Below the pieces are notes generated by a model, which saw nothing but the letters and a program-made list of their open reading frames with translations, made no database searches and had not been told where the DNA came from. The position numbers and the translations under genes are program-made. From Phaeobacter sp. (GTDB lineage: Bacteria > Pseudomonadota > Alphaproteobacteria > Rhodobacterales > Rhodobacteraceae): 64,000 bases of DNA. The DNA is taken from NCBI RefSeq assembly GCF_022825805.1, contig NZ_JAJDWC010000122.1:1-64000 (forward strand), in the 5' to 3' direction. Position 1 is the stretch's first letter. Every line of letters begins with the position of its first letter. Shown in pieces: positions 54,277 to 62,867 of this stretch.

Positions 54277-55710
54277 TCAGTTTTTGCCCAATGCGCGCAT
54301 CACGCGATCCAGGTCTTTGCTGCGCTTGCTGACATAGGCTGGCGCATCCTCGACAAGGTTGTAGTAGAGCGTCGGATCATACAGCTCGACCGCCAGGCCC
54401 AAGCGTTCCGCGGTCAACAGGCCCTGTGATTGCAACAAAGCATAAGCGGCAAGCGCCTGGTTGGCGCGGGCCTGAACGCGGGCGGTTTTGGCGTCCAGCA
54501 ATTCCTGTTCGGCCTGCAGCACGTCCAGCGTGGTCCGGGCGCCCAAGGTTGCTTCTTCGCGGATGCCATCAAAAGCGACCTGCGCCGCACGCACGCGTTC
54601 CTCGGAAGACCGCAAGCTCGCACCTGCGGTGTCCAGCGCCACATAGGCAGCGGCCACATCCTGAGCGACACCGCGCTGGGTGGTGATCAACGCGCCCCGT
54701 TCGGCCTGCAGACGTGCGATCCCGGCCCGACGCGCCGAGGCGACAGAACCGCCAGCATAGAGCCGCTGCGCCAATGTCAGGCTGGCCCCGGACGAATCAC
54801 GGGTGCCTGCGCCACGGGCATTTTCCGCATGGGCGATATTGGCCCGCAGCGTGACGGTTGGGCCCAGGGTCCGTGCGGTGCTTTGCGCTGCGAGATCAGC
54901 GGCCTTGACCGCGTGCTGCTGCGCCAAGAGGCTGGGGTGATTGCGCATCGCCACCGCTTCGGCAGCTGCGAGAGAGGCCACGCGCTGCGGCAAAGGTGGC
55001 TGGCCCGCAATGGTGCCCGGCTGCTGACCGACCGCTTCCACATAAACCGCTTGTGCGTCCTGCAGCGCGCCCCGGCTTTCGGTGAGGCTGGCCTGCGCCG
55101 CGGCAACCCGGCTTTCGGCCAGGGCGACATCGGTGCGGGTCACTTCGCCCACTTCAAACCGGTCGTTGGCGGCGCGCAGTTCTTCCTGCAACAGGCGCAG
55201 GTTGTTGCGACGCAGGGAGACATTGTCCTGCTGCAACAGCACATTCACATAGGCCTGCACCGCGGCGAACAGGACCTGCTGTTCCAGATCGACCAGCGCC
55301 TGACGGGTGGACAGCACGGTTTCCTGCGCCGCCAGTTTGCTGAACTTGGACGCGCCGTTGTCAAACAGCAGCCAGGACAGATCCAGGCCTGTCGAAATCG
55401 TGGTGTCATGTTTGGAGGCTGCGCCATTGGCGAACCCGTTGCGCAGGTAGTTGCGCTCTGCCCGCGCGACCCAATCCACCACGGGGCGCAGGCGCGCCAC
55501 AGCGGCGGCCACGTTTTCGTCGGTGGCCCGCAGCAAGGCGCGGTTCTGTTCCAAAAGGCCGCTGTTTTTGTACGCCCCAATCATCGCGTCGGACAAATTG
55601 TCCGCCATGGCCGGTTTGGACGTCGTTGTGGTCAGGCCAACCCCGCCCGCCAAGACCCCGCCTGCAAAGACAATGGCCTTCAGCACCTGTGCGGTCCGTT
55701 TTTTACGCAT
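54277..55710 (-). CDS. tolC: TolC-family outer membrane efflux protein
   Basis: A 477-residue outer-membrane channel used by type I secretion and multidrug efflux. Signal peptide MRKKRTAQVLKAIVFAGGVL, followed by the paired long coiled-coil repeats (YKNSGLLEQNRALLRATDEN; NHPSLLAQQHAVKAADLAAQ) and beta segments (AQRLYAGGSVASARR). The length is typical. GAAGAGG precedes the start. It lies between pcm and the PopZ-like gene, all minus strand; inner-membrane partners are elsewhere. Confidence 0.93.
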   Translation of the reverse strand: MRKKRTAQVLKAIVFAGGVLAGGVGLTTTTSKPAMADNLSDAMIGAYKNSGLLEQNRALLRATDENVAAAVARLRPVVDWVARAERNYLRNGFANGAASKHDTTISTGLDLSWLLFDNGASKFSKLAAQETVLSTRQALVDLEQQVLFAAVQAYVNVLLQQDNVSLRRNNLRLLQEELRAANDRFEVGEVTRTDVALAESRVAAAQASLTESRGALQDAQAVYVEAVGQQPGTIAGQPPLPQRVASLAAAEAVAMRNHPSLLAQQHAVKAADLAAQSTARTLGPTVTLRANIAHAENARGAGTRDSSGASLTLAQRLYAGGSVASARRAGIARLQAERGALITTQRGVAQDVAAAYVALDTAGASLRSSEERVRAAQVAFDGIREEATLGARTTLDVLQAEQELLDAKTARVQARANQALAAYALLQSQGLLTAERLGLAVELYDPTLYYNLVEDAPAYVSKRSKDLDRVMRALGKN

Positions 55711-55840
55711 CTTATGCCTCTTCTGCTCTGCTGTGGTCCGCAGACCACCGGCATCCTTGGGGTGCCTAAACTCCAGGCCGGTCTGTGGGCGACCTGATCA
55801 ACTTTCCTTCGGCCCGACCGGGCCGGAGACGCGACAGCGC

Positions 55841-56494
55841 TTAAAGCGCGAATTCCTTGCCCTTGGCAAATCCGGGCAACACAGGCGCGCCCGCATTGAA
55901 TGCCAGACGCCAGGACATCTGTCCCTGGCTCTTGTAGCCGATGCGGACCTCGCCCAGAGCACCGGTCATGAAGATCGCGATGGCGCGGCCACCATCCTTC
56001 AACTGGTCCAGCAGCGTGTCCGGCAACACCTCGACGCCGCCCTGCACGATCAGGACATCGTAGGGGCCGTGTTCTGCTGCGCCATCCACCAGCGCGCCAC
56101 CATGGACAATCGCATTGTCGGCAGACACGGCAGAGAGCTGATCCTGCGCTTCGCTGGCGAGATCTTCGTTTTCTTCAACGCCGATGACCAGCTGCGCCAG
56201 CCGCGCCACAATGGCGCTGGAATAGCCCATGCCACACCCGATATCGAGCACCAGCTCATCGGGGCGCACATCCAACGCGTCGAGCATCTTAGCCAGGGTC
56301 CGCGGCTCCAGCAGCACACGCCCCTCTGCCACATCGATATTGCCATCGGCATACGCAGCTTCACGCTGGGCGTCCGCGACGAACGCCTCGCGCGGGACAG
56401 CAAGCATCGCTTCAATGATGGGAAATTTCGTGACATCCGACGGGCGGATCTGCGTGTCCACCATCATTCGGCGGCGCTCGGAGAAGTCAGTCAT
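55841..56494 (-). CDS. pcm: Protein-L-isoaspartate O-methyltransferase
   Basis: A 217-residue SAM-dependent enzyme that repairs isoaspartyl damage in proteins. SAM motif I VLDIGCGMGYSSAIVARL, and the family opening MVDTQIRPSDVTKFPIIEAM with VPREAFV. The C-terminal part is shortened relative to the E. coli enzyme, as in other alphaproteobacterial versions beside tolC. A perfect CRP-type site lies 91 bases upstream of the start. Confidence 0.92.
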   Translation of the reverse strand: MTDFSERRRMMVDTQIRPSDVTKFPIIEAMLAVPREAFVADAQREAAYADGNIDVAEGRVLLEPRTLAKMLDALDVRPDELVLDIGCGMGYSSAIVARLAQLVIGVEENEDLASEAQDQLSAVSADNAIVHGGALVDGAAEHGPYDVLIVQGGVEVLPDTLLDQLKDGGRAIAIFMTGALGEVRIGYKSQGQMSWRLAFNAGAPVLPGFAKGKEFAL

Positions 56495-57001
56495 GCGAAA
56501 CTCGTCTGTTCATTTGGTTGAGAGCTTTGTGCCACATCACCCGCAAGGCGGCAACGGTGCGGGTCGCATTTCTGGCTGCGTTACTGTGACTTCGATCACA
56601 GACTGAGGCAGTTGCGCCACCCCTGTCGCTGCGAGGGCGCGTCGCCGGGGCCGCTGCTGCCGTGTCTTGCGTTGCGGCTTGCTCAGTCGGGGGCAGATCT
56701 ATTCCGCTGACAGCTGATCTATTTCGCCAACACTTGGCCGACTTAACCAAAATCTGTGTCCGGGGCAGAGCCTGCAGATCACGGCGCGGCGGTGGGGAAC
56801 GCCAGGCTTGCTGTCATGATCTGCGATGGATGCGCGGCGAGGTCCAGTGGCGTCGACCGTACCACGGAGCGGCCCCGCAGGCATCGCGCTCTGCCCCGGT
56901 TTTGGCACCGCAAAGACGGGCCAATTGGTATCGTTTGCTGGTTCTGACGCCCCTGGTTGTTCTGACGTTACAGCCGGGATCTGACGTTCCTGTGCCTTCG
57001 A
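56495..57001. other. 507-bp spacer upstream of pcm
   Basis: It contains the CRP-type palindrome at 56585-56600. Open frames on both strands show no protein-like pattern; otherwise nothing seen. Confidence 0.5.
56585..56600. promoter_or_regulatory. Perfect CRP-type palindrome upstream of pcm
   Basis: TGTGACTTCGATCACA matches TGTGA-N6-TCACA completely and sits 91 bases before the pcm start codon, a position suited to class I activation of pcm (and possibly of tolC). Confidence 0.6.
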
Positions 57002-57451
57002 TCAGCCCGTCGCGCAGGACCGGCAAAATGGCGAGGCTGGCTGGGCGTTGCGATGGGCGTCATCAATCCGGTCGCCGCAGATCTGGCAATAGCCCGCCGA
57101 CCCCTCATCCACCCGGTGCAATGCGGCCTCGATATCGCGGCGCATCTCTGCCCATTGACGGCTGAGCGCCACCTGCAGCCGGGTTTGGCGCGGCTGTCCA
57201 GGGTCCTGCGGAAACAGCGGCACAATCTCGGCGCTGGAACCGGTTGGCCGGGGCGCGCGTGTTTTGGAGGCTGCGCCCTGTTGGTCGGCGTGGTCGGCCA
57301 GTCGCGCAGGCTGGAGCGAAATAGAGGAAGCATCCCGCGGCCCGCCCTGCCCTGCGGCGCGCAGATCGGTGCTGCCAGACCCGGCGTTTGTCGCGGTATC
57401 TGTCGTGGTTCTTGTGGCGTCTGTACCGGCATCTATGTCTGTGTGCTTCAC
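57002..57451 (-). CDS. TraR/DksA-like C4 zinc-finger protein
   Basis: A 149-residue protein with a GTG start at 57451 decided by GGGGAGGG upstream. The first ~75 residues are low complexity (Thr/Ala/Asp/Gly). The C-terminal 50 form a short coiled segment (LSRQWAEMRRDIEAALHRVD) and a four-cysteine zinc finger, GYCQICGDRIDD ... PFCRSC. This is the TraR/DksA fold, whose members insert into the RNA polymerase secondary channel. The acidic DxxDA tip of DksA is not evident. Probable transcription modulator. Confidence 0.8.
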   Translation of the reverse strand: MKHTDIDAGTDATRTTTDTATNAGSGSTDLRAAGQGGPRDASSISLQPARLADHADQQGAASKTRAPRPTGSSAEIVPLFPQDPGQPRQTRLQVALSRQWAEMRRDIEAALHRVDEGSAGYCQICGDRIDDAHRNAQPASPFCRSCATG

Positions 57452-57991
57452 CTGACCCTCCCCTAACTATAAAACCTGATCTTGGATCCTCATTTTGGAT
57501 CTTGCATCCCGGACTGGGCCCGGCTTGCTGTGCAGTTCGACCGATGGTGTCGTGGCGCGACCATGGCCCTCGGTGTTGGCAGCCGCGGCTGACCCCGCCA
57601 CCCGCCACCCGCCACCCGGAGCGGCAAACGGCAGGCCGACAGTTTATATGGTCTTTGGCGTTGGCAATTGTGCTGGCTGGAGCGCGGTTGTGCAACCACA
57701 AATACAACCTATGATAGTTTCTCGACACCTCAAACTCACCGATTTTGGGGAGGTGGTTGGTTTGGGAGGGGCAAATTGCGGGCAAAGGATTCGCGCGGGG
57801 CAGCCCGGCCCTCTTGGGGCCCACGCCACCCCACACCCAACGCATTGGCGCAGGTTGGCGGCCGATTGGTGGCATGGGACAGGCAGCATAGGCGCGACGA
57901 AAACCTCACATCTGCGCGACAGGACACCGCCGCCCCCTAGCCGCGCCCGGCGAGCGTTGCTATGCATCGGAAGAAACCACCAGAGGGAACG
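57452..57991. other. 540-bp divergent spacer
   Basis: It separates the zinc-finger gene and the entericidin-like gene. It contains a 7-bp repeat (CGCCACC three times, 57596-57616). No gene, clear promoter or terminator was identified. Confidence 0.5.
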
Positions 57992-58147
57992 ATGATCATG
58001 GTCCGAACCGCATTGAGCAGCCTGGCACTGGTTGGCCTCCTCATGGGGCTGAGCGGCTGCGAAACCACCAAAGGCGCCGGCCGCGATCTGCAACGCGCAG
58101 GCCAAGCCATCAGCGGCGCCGCCCAGGACGTGCAAAACGCACTCTGA
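57992..58147 (+). CDS. Entericidin-like small lipoprotein
   Basis: A 51-residue protein: MIMVRTALSSLALVGLLMGL, lipobox LSGC, then a short mature peptide GAGRDLQRAGQAISGAAQ typical of entericidin A/B-type lipoproteins. AGAGGGAA precedes the start. Anchored in the outer membrane; linked in enterics to a toxin/antidote lipoprotein pair, but only a single copy is present here. Followed by its own terminator. Confidence 0.85.
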   Translation: MIMVRTALSSLALVGLLMGLSGCETTKGAGRDLQRAGQAISGAAQDVQNAL

Positions 58148-58192
58148 ACCGCCCCGCGCAAGCGACGGCGATACACGCGCCGCAACAGAGTG

Positions 58193-58227
58193 AAACCGTT
58201 CACCCCAGGGGGCTGGACGGTTTTTTA
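58193..58227 (+). terminator. Terminator of the entericidin-like gene
   Basis: AAACCGT (58193-58199) pairs with ACGGTTT (58217-58223) and is followed by TTTTATTTTTT-like sequence. Confidence 0.78.
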
Positions 58228-58399
58228 TTTTTTGAAGGGGATGGCCGCGCGACACCAAGGAGGAGGAGATTCTGTCCCTTTTTCAAGTGGCGAACGGACG
58301 GTTTAGCTGCGTGGGTTTCTCTGGCTCAGCGCAAAAACCAAAAAGGGCAGCACCTGACCTCGGGTGGGTGCGAAGCGTCCTCTCGGTTTGACGGGAAGG

Positions 58400-58430
58400 T
58401 CGGGCGCTGCCCGGTCTGACGACCGGGTGA
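58400..58430. repeat. 31-bp hairpin repeat, left copy
   Basis: TCGGGCGCTG, then the hairpin CCCGGTC-TGAC-GACCGGG, then TGA. It ends three bases before the cyclase stop codon. It shares 15 left and 8 right bases with the copy at 59701-59731; the differing stem bases change in pairs and keep the stem intact. Confidence 0.75.
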
Positions 58431-58433
58431 CCC

Positions 58434-59135
58434 TTAAGAGACTTTCCACTTCCAATTAGAGCGATAGATCCTCATACCATCCATTGGAGTCCAACTGCAT
58501 TCCTCCCACATCGAACGCTTGGGGCTACCTCCAAACTTTGCTTTGTCAGCCATTTTATCAAATACACGATGAGTAATCCAAGTTGGATATTCGCTAGGCA
58601 GTGAGTTCAGCTTGGCCGCGATGTTTGCAGCATTTCCAATCCACGCAAGATCATTGTTGTCACGAACACCGCCCCGGATCACTAAAATATCCGAGCAATC
58701 AATCCCGACCGTGTGCTTAAGCCCGTATTTCGTTCCCGGATATTGCAGTAGAAGCCGGGGGGAAATTATTTCCTTTACAGCATAGTTTATCTTAAGCGCT
58801 GCTTTAACCGCATCGGTATTTGGAGTGTCGCCATCAAAAACTCCCATAACACGGTCCCCATCGAAGGACCGTATCTCACCGCCCTCACTGGCTATCAAAC
58901 GCGAAGCACAGTACAAAAACACCTTGTACACCTCGGCAGCAAATTCCCTTTTGTAGTTCTTCACCAAGGCAGTAGATGAATCAAGGTCAGCATAAAGCAC
59001 AGTAGCTGTCAGGTTTTTCCCATGATTCCCCATCCCAATGCTCTTTGTTTCAGGAACCACCCGAGCATCTACATACTGCCAAGAAGATTTGAAGGTACTG
59101 GAAACCCTATTTTCAAGATCATTTCTGAGAGACAT
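58434..59135 (-). CDS. pycC: Pycsar pyrimidine (uridylate/cytidylate) cyclase, PycC
   Basis: A 233-residue soluble class III nucleotidyl cyclase of the Pycsar type, which makes cCMP or cUMP on phage infection. The first metal motif lies in VLYADLDSSTALV (Asp50/Asp52) and the second in SFDGDRVMGVFDGD (Asp92/Asp94). Pycsar-specific stretches are AAEVYKVFLYCASRLI, HTVGIDCSDILVIRGGVRD, NDLAWIGNAANIAAKLNSLP and the C-terminal Trp-rich tail RSNWKWKVS. It follows the effector gene by three bases on the minus strand. The codons are visibly richer in A/T than in neighbouring genes, suggesting recent acquisition. Whether it makes cUMP or cCMP cannot be read safely. Confidence 0.9.
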   Translation of the reverse strand: MSLRNDLENRVSSTFKSSWQYVDARVVPETKSIGMGNHGKNLTATVLYADLDSSTALVKNYKREFAAEVYKVFLYCASRLIASEGGEIRSFDGDRVMGVFDGDTPNTDAVKAALKINYAVKEIISPRLLLQYPGTKYGLKHTVGIDCSDILVIRGGVRDNNDLAWIGNAANIAAKLNSLPSEYPTWITHRVFDKMADKAKFGGSPKRSMWEECSWTPMDGMRIYRSNWKWKVS

Positions 59136-59138
59136 TTC

Positions 59139-59606
59139 TTACCCTGCCGCTAAGGAAATCAGCCATATTGGCGTTGCAAAAACAAGAAATATAATTGCGC
59201 GCCCTACACACCCATGTTTGTAATTTGCAATCTTGGCATTAACGTGGATCTGCCCAATCAAGTCCTCCAAATGCTCTTTTGGACTCTCACCCAAAACCGA
59301 ACGCAAAAACACCTCTTCATCCTGACACGAAATCTTCCCAAAGAAGATATTAGAATTTTCAGGACCTTTCAGTCTTGGAATTAATGCTGAAGCGACATAG
59401 AACATAACCCACAGAAGCAGGAACGTCGAAACAAATAATGGCGCATCCATCCAGCTAATTGTTTCAATTTTCTCACCAAACCCAGCAAGTGAAATGGCAA
59501 GCATTGCGAGAGGGATCGGTCCAACCACTGTCAGTTTAGCGTCTGCTGAAACAATCCATGCTAGTTGCCTCTCTAGTACCCACTTAAGTTTTTGATCTTC
59601 TGGCAT
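59139..59606 (-). CDS. pycTM: Pycsar transmembrane effector (DUF5706-type)
   Basis: A 155-residue membrane protein. Opening helix KLKWVLERQLAWIVSADAKL (the DUF5706 pattern of a charged helix ending in ADxK), two helices (VVGPIPLAMLAISLAGF; LFVSTFLLLWVMFYVASALI), a cytosolic segment NSNIFFGKISCQDEEVFLR ... LIGQIHVNAKIANYKH and a last hydrophobic helix. This matches Pycsar membrane effectors, which permeabilise the inner membrane when the cyclic pyrimidine nucleotide binds. ATG at 59606 with AAGGTGAG upstream is preferred over a GTG three codons earlier. First gene of the pair; A/T-rich like its partner. Confidence 0.85.
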   Translation of the reverse strand: MPEDQKLKWVLERQLAWIVSADAKLTVVGPIPLAMLAISLAGFGEKIETISWMDAPLFVSTFLLLWVMFYVASALIPRLKGPENSNIFFGKISCQDEEVFLRSVLGESPKEHLEDLIGQIHVNAKIANYKHGCVGRAIIFLVFATPIWLISLAAG

Positions 59607-59700
59607 TCGACTCACCTTATAGATGTCATTTCGTTTACACCTCGCCTACAGGCAAGTCCAATGAGTACCCTTTGGCTCCGCGCCCGCCCGTGGGGGCGGA

Positions 59701-59731
59701 TCGGGCGCTGCCCGGCCTTTCGGCCGGGTGA
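59701..59731. repeat. 31-bp hairpin repeat, right copy
   Basis: TCGGGCGCTG, hairpin CCCGGCC-TTTC-GGCCGGG, TGA. Direct orientation relative to the copy at 58400-58430; together they bracket the Pycsar operon. Confidence 0.75.
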
Positions 59732-59752
59732 GACAGAGGCAATCGCAGATAT

Positions 59753-59777
59753 GAAAAACGGGGCCGTGGCCCCGTGT
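59753..59777 (-). terminator. lepA terminator
   Basis: ACGGGGCC and GGCCCCGT (59758-59775) form a perfect 8-bp stem with a two-base loop, followed in minus-strand reading by TTTTTC. It lies about 160 bases after the lepA stop and insulates the Pycsar genes from lepA transcription. Confidence 0.78.
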
Positions 59778-59902
59778 TGCATACGTTCGAATGGGTCGCG
59801 TTTCCGGCGAAGAACACCCCAAGCAGACACGGAATTGGCTGCGCTCAATGCTTTCGCCCGGCGTCCCTAAAATGGTCAGCCGGGCTCCGCCCCTTCGCAC
59901 CT

Positions 59903-59925
59903 GAAACGCTCCGCTGGAGCGTTTC
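59903..59925. repeat. 10-bp palindrome just after lepA
   Basis: GAAACGCTCC-GCT-GGAGCGTTTC, twelve bases after the lepA stop, without a T-run. Confidence 0.6.
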
Positions 59926-59936
59926 CTGGACGGTGC

Positions 59937-61751
59937 TCAGCCATCCATCTTCAGGGCGGAAATAAACGCCTCCTGCGGGATATCAACCTTGCCGAACTGG
60001 CGCATCTTCTTCTTACCGGCTTTCTGCTTGTCCAGCAGTTTGCGTTTCCGGGTGGCGTCGCCGCCGTAGCATTTGGCGGTCACGTCCTTGCGCAGGGCGG
60101 AGAGGGTTTCGCGGGCGATCACCTTGCCGCCGATGGCCGCTTGGATCGGGATCTTGAACATGTGGCGCGGGATCAGATCCTTGAGCTTCTCGCACATGGC
60201 CCGGCCGCGCATTTCGGCGCGGTCGCGGTGGACCATGGTGGAGAGCGCATCAACCGGTTCGTCATTCACCAGAACCGACATCTTGACCAGATTGTCCTCC
60301 CGGTAGCCGATCATCTGATAGTCGAAGGAGGCATAGCCTTTGGTCACGGATTTCAGACGGTCATAAAAGTCGAAGACCACCTCGTTCAGGGGCAGATCAT
60401 AGACCACCATGGCGCGGGAGCCGGCATAGGTGAGATCTTCTTGAATGCCGCGGCGGTCCTGGCAGAGTTTCAGCACGTCACCGAGATATTCATCCGGCAC
60501 CAGAATGGTCGCCTTGATGCGCGGCTCTTCCATGTGGTCGATTTTGGACATGTCGGGCATATCGGCCGGGTTGTGCAGCTCGATCATCTCGCCGGGCTCG
60601 CTTTCCTTGCCCTTCATATAGATGTGATAGATCACCGAGGGTGCGGTGGTGATCAATTCGATGTTGTATTCCCGTTCGATCCGGTCGCGGATCACCTCCA
60701 GATGCAGCAGCCCGAGGAAGCCGCAGCGGAAACCAAAGCCGAGCGCGGCCGAGGTTTCCATTTCAAAGCTGAAGGAGGCATCGTTCAGCGCCAGCTTGTC
60801 GATGGCGTCGCGCAGATCCTCAAACTCGGCGCTGTCGACGGGGAAGAGGCCACAGAACACCACTGGCTGCGCAGGCTTATAGCCGGGCAGCGCCACTTCG
60901 GTGCCGTTGCGGTCATTGGTGATGGTGTCGCCGACGCGGGTGTCGCGCACCTGTTTGATCGACGCGGTCAGGAAGCCGATTTCGCCGGGGCCCAGGTGGT
61001 CCACCATCTGCATTTCGGGGCGGAAGACGCCGACGCGGTCCACATGGTGCAGCGTGCCATTGGACATGAATTTGACCCGCATGCCCTTTTTCAGGGTGCC
61101 ATCCATGATGCGGACCAGAACGATGACGCCGAGGTAGGCATCATACCAGCTGTCCACCAGCATCGCTTTCAGCGGCGCGTCCAGCGTGCCTTCGGGGGCG
61201 GGTAGAAGTTTGACGACCGACTCCAGCGTGTCGCGGATGCCCTGCCCGGTTTTGGCAGAGACCTGAATGGCCTCGCTCGCATCAATGCCGATCACGTCTT
61301 CGATCTGTTCGGCGACGCGGTCACAATCAGAGGCAGGCAGGTCGATTTTGTTCAGGACAGGCACGATTTCATGATCCGCATCGATCGCCTGATAGACGTT
61401 GGCCAGCGTCTGGGCCTCAACGCCCTGGGTGCTGTCCACCACCAACAGCGAGCCTTCGACCGCGCGCATGGAGCGTGACACCTCATAGGCGAAGTCGACG
61501 TGACCTGGCGTGTCGATCAGGTTCAACACATAGGTTTCGCCGTCGTCGGCCTTGTAGTCGATGCGCACGGTGTTGGCCTTGATGGTGATGCCGCGCTCGC
61601 GCTCGATATCCATGCTGTCGAGCAGCTGTTCTTTCATATCGCGATCCTCGACCGTTCCGGTCTCCTGAATGAGCCGGTCAGCGAGGGTGGATTTGCCATG
61701 GTCGATATGCGCGACGATGGAGAAATTGCGGATTTTATCGAGCTCTGTCAT
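59937..61751 (-). CDS. lepA: Translation elongation factor 4 (LepA)
   Basis: A 604-residue ribosomal GTPase (EF4) that back-translocates or remodels stalled ribosomes. Start [20 protein letters not shown] at 61751. G motifs: [32 protein letters not shown] and SAKTGQG. The unique LepA C-terminal domain is intact ([40 protein letters not shown]). No ribosome site precedes the ATG; a promoter-like pair ends seven bases upstream, so the mRNA may be leaderless. Confidence 0.97.
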   Translation of the reverse strand: MTELDKIRNFSIVAHIDHGKSTLADRLIQETGTVEDRDMKEQLLDSMDIERERGITIKANTVRIDYKADDGETYVLNLIDTPGHVDFAYEVSRSMRAVEGSLLVVDSTQGVEAQTLANVYQAIDADHEIVPVLNKIDLPASDCDRVAEQIEDVIGIDASEAIQVSAKTGQGIRDTLESVVKLLPAPEGTLDAPLKAMLVDSWYDAYLGVIVLVRIMDGTLKKGMRVKFMSNGTLHHVDRVGVFRPEMQMVDHLGPGEIGFLTASIKQVRDTRVGDTITNDRNGTEVALPGYKPAQPVVFCGLFPVDSAEFEDLRDAIDKLALNDASFSFEMETSAALGFGFRCGFLGLLHLEVIRDRIEREYNIELITTAPSVIYHIYMKGKESEPGEMIELHNPADMPDMSKIDHMEEPRIKATILVPDEYLGDVLKLCQDRRGIQEDLTYAGSRAMVVYDLPLNEVVFDFYDRLKSVTKGYASFDYQMIGYREDNLVKMSVLVNDEPVDALSTMVHRDRAEMRGRAMCEKLKDLIPRHMFKIPIQAAIGGKVIARETLSALRKDVTAKCYGGDATRKRKLLDKQKAGKKKMRQFGKVDIPQEAFISALKMDG

Positions 61752-62214
61752 GCAGTAGGATATGATTTGGATTTGGGGTTTGGTCAAGATGGATTGACGC
61801 GCCCAGACGCGAGGTTTTGAGCCAAAACCGCCGGAAATGGCGCCCCTGCCAGCGGTCGGGCCAAAGCTGGTGCAAAAGCGCACTGCCAAGCGTGCCCAAA
61901 TGATCCTTCGAAGACCGTTCATAAGGCGGTGCAAACGCCGCGGTTCGCGTGGGCATCAAAGCCCCGTTTCAGGCGCGATCGGTACCATACGCAAGGCGGG
62001 GCACAGTACCCAAGGCGGAGCATAGTGGCAGATTTTTGCCGAGAGCTGGCGCTGCCATGCGCCGGATTGAAAGCACAGGCCCCTTGCGTCATAGTCGCGC
62101 CAAATAGAGCAGTTCACGCTCGGATCACAGCATTCCATGGGTCGGCTTGCCGAAAGGCCGCGAAGGATCCGCTGCTGAGTTCATCGACAGGGTTTAGGGA
62201 CGGTTTTAGGGACA
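61752..62214. other. 463-bp divergent spacer upstream of lepA
   Basis: It carries the lepA promoter candidate at its left end and a near-duplicate of 18 bases (GCAAGGCGGGGCACAGTA at 61991-62008, CCAAGGCGGAGCATAGTG at 62010-62027). No gene seen. Confidence 0.5.
61759..61787 (-). promoter_or_regulatory. Candidate lepA promoter
   Basis: In minus-strand reading: TTGACC (61787-61782), 17-base spacer, CATATC (61764-61759), seven bases before the lepA start codon. The -35 box is close to consensus, the -10 box only moderate. Confidence 0.4.
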
Positions 62215-62532
62215 ATGACAAAACAGCTACTCCTCCGCGCTGCGCTTTGTGCAGCCTTGGGTGCCACATTCATGCCTGCGTCTGCTACGGCGGGAGCGAT
62301 TGAGAAGGCCTGCCGGCAATCTGACCGCACTGCCGCCTCCCCCAGCCTGTGCCGCTGCATCCAATCGGTGGCAGATGCCAGCCTGAACCGCAGCGAACGG
62401 CGCACCGTGTCGAAATGGTTCAGCGAGCCGGATCGGGCGCAGGACGTGCGCCAATCCGACCGGCGGTCTGATGAACGGCTTTGGGCCCGCTACAAGGCCT
62501 TTGGCGAAACGGCGTCTCGGGTCTGCGGCTAA
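62215..62532 (+). CDS. Small secreted protein of unknown function
   Basis: A 105-residue protein with signal peptide MTKQLLLRAALCAALGATFM and about 80 mature residues that are helical and Arg/Ser-rich (SLNRSERRTVSKWFSEPDRA). Cysteines in ACRQSD, LCRCIQ and at the C-terminus (VCG) could form disulfides. I recall similar small proteins in roseobacters but no function. AGGGAC precedes the start. Confidence 0.65.
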   Translation: MTKQLLLRAALCAALGATFMPASATAGAIEKACRQSDRTAASPSLCRCIQSVADASLNRSERRTVSKWFSEPDRAQDVRQSDRRSDERLWARYKAFGETASRVCG

Positions 62533-62867
62533 GCATATCGGGTTTGCGGCCAAGCCCACGCGGTGGCGAAGCATCGCTGTGCAGCAGCTCGGCCAGCCGG
62601 AACATGTCTGGTCAGCCAGAACGCCTCTGGTAAGTTAGGCCGCGCAAAATGTGATACGGGCTGATCCGCCATCTATCCCTTTGATCTGGCCGGTTTGATT
62701 GATCTCACAGGTCCGCAAGGGCTTGCGTCACCACCTGACTTCCCGCAAAGCTGATCAAGATCCACAACCCCAGCGGCCTGTCTGTGCAGCAGCGCGTGAA
62801 AGCGCCGCCGCAAGGTCGCCCATACAGCAGGGAGCCCCCTGCCCGAAGAAGACGCAGGAGCGCAAAG
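62533..62867. other. 335-bp spacer
   Basis: It contains a 19-bp imperfect duplication (GGCCAGCCGGAACATGTCT and GGTCAGCCAGAACGCCTCT, 62591-62628) and, presumably, the promoter of the LysR gene. No gene seen. Confidence 0.5.

Larger units (their letters stand above)
59607..59936. other. Spacer between the Pycsar effector gene and lepA
   Basis: It holds the right copy of the hairpin repeat, the lepA terminator and a 10-bp palindrome (59903-59925). Composition returns to GC-rich at about 59640, marking the edge of the A/T-rich island. No gene seen. Confidence 0.55.

Noticed and set aside
57644..58258. A 204-codon minus-strand frame over the entericidin-like gene
   Set aside because: It is antisense to a gene with a clear lipobox, ribosome site and terminator, and its own sequence shows no family features.
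59903..59925. The palindrome after lepA as its main terminator
   Set aside because: It has no T-run on either strand, while the hairpin at 59758-59775 does in the correct direction.
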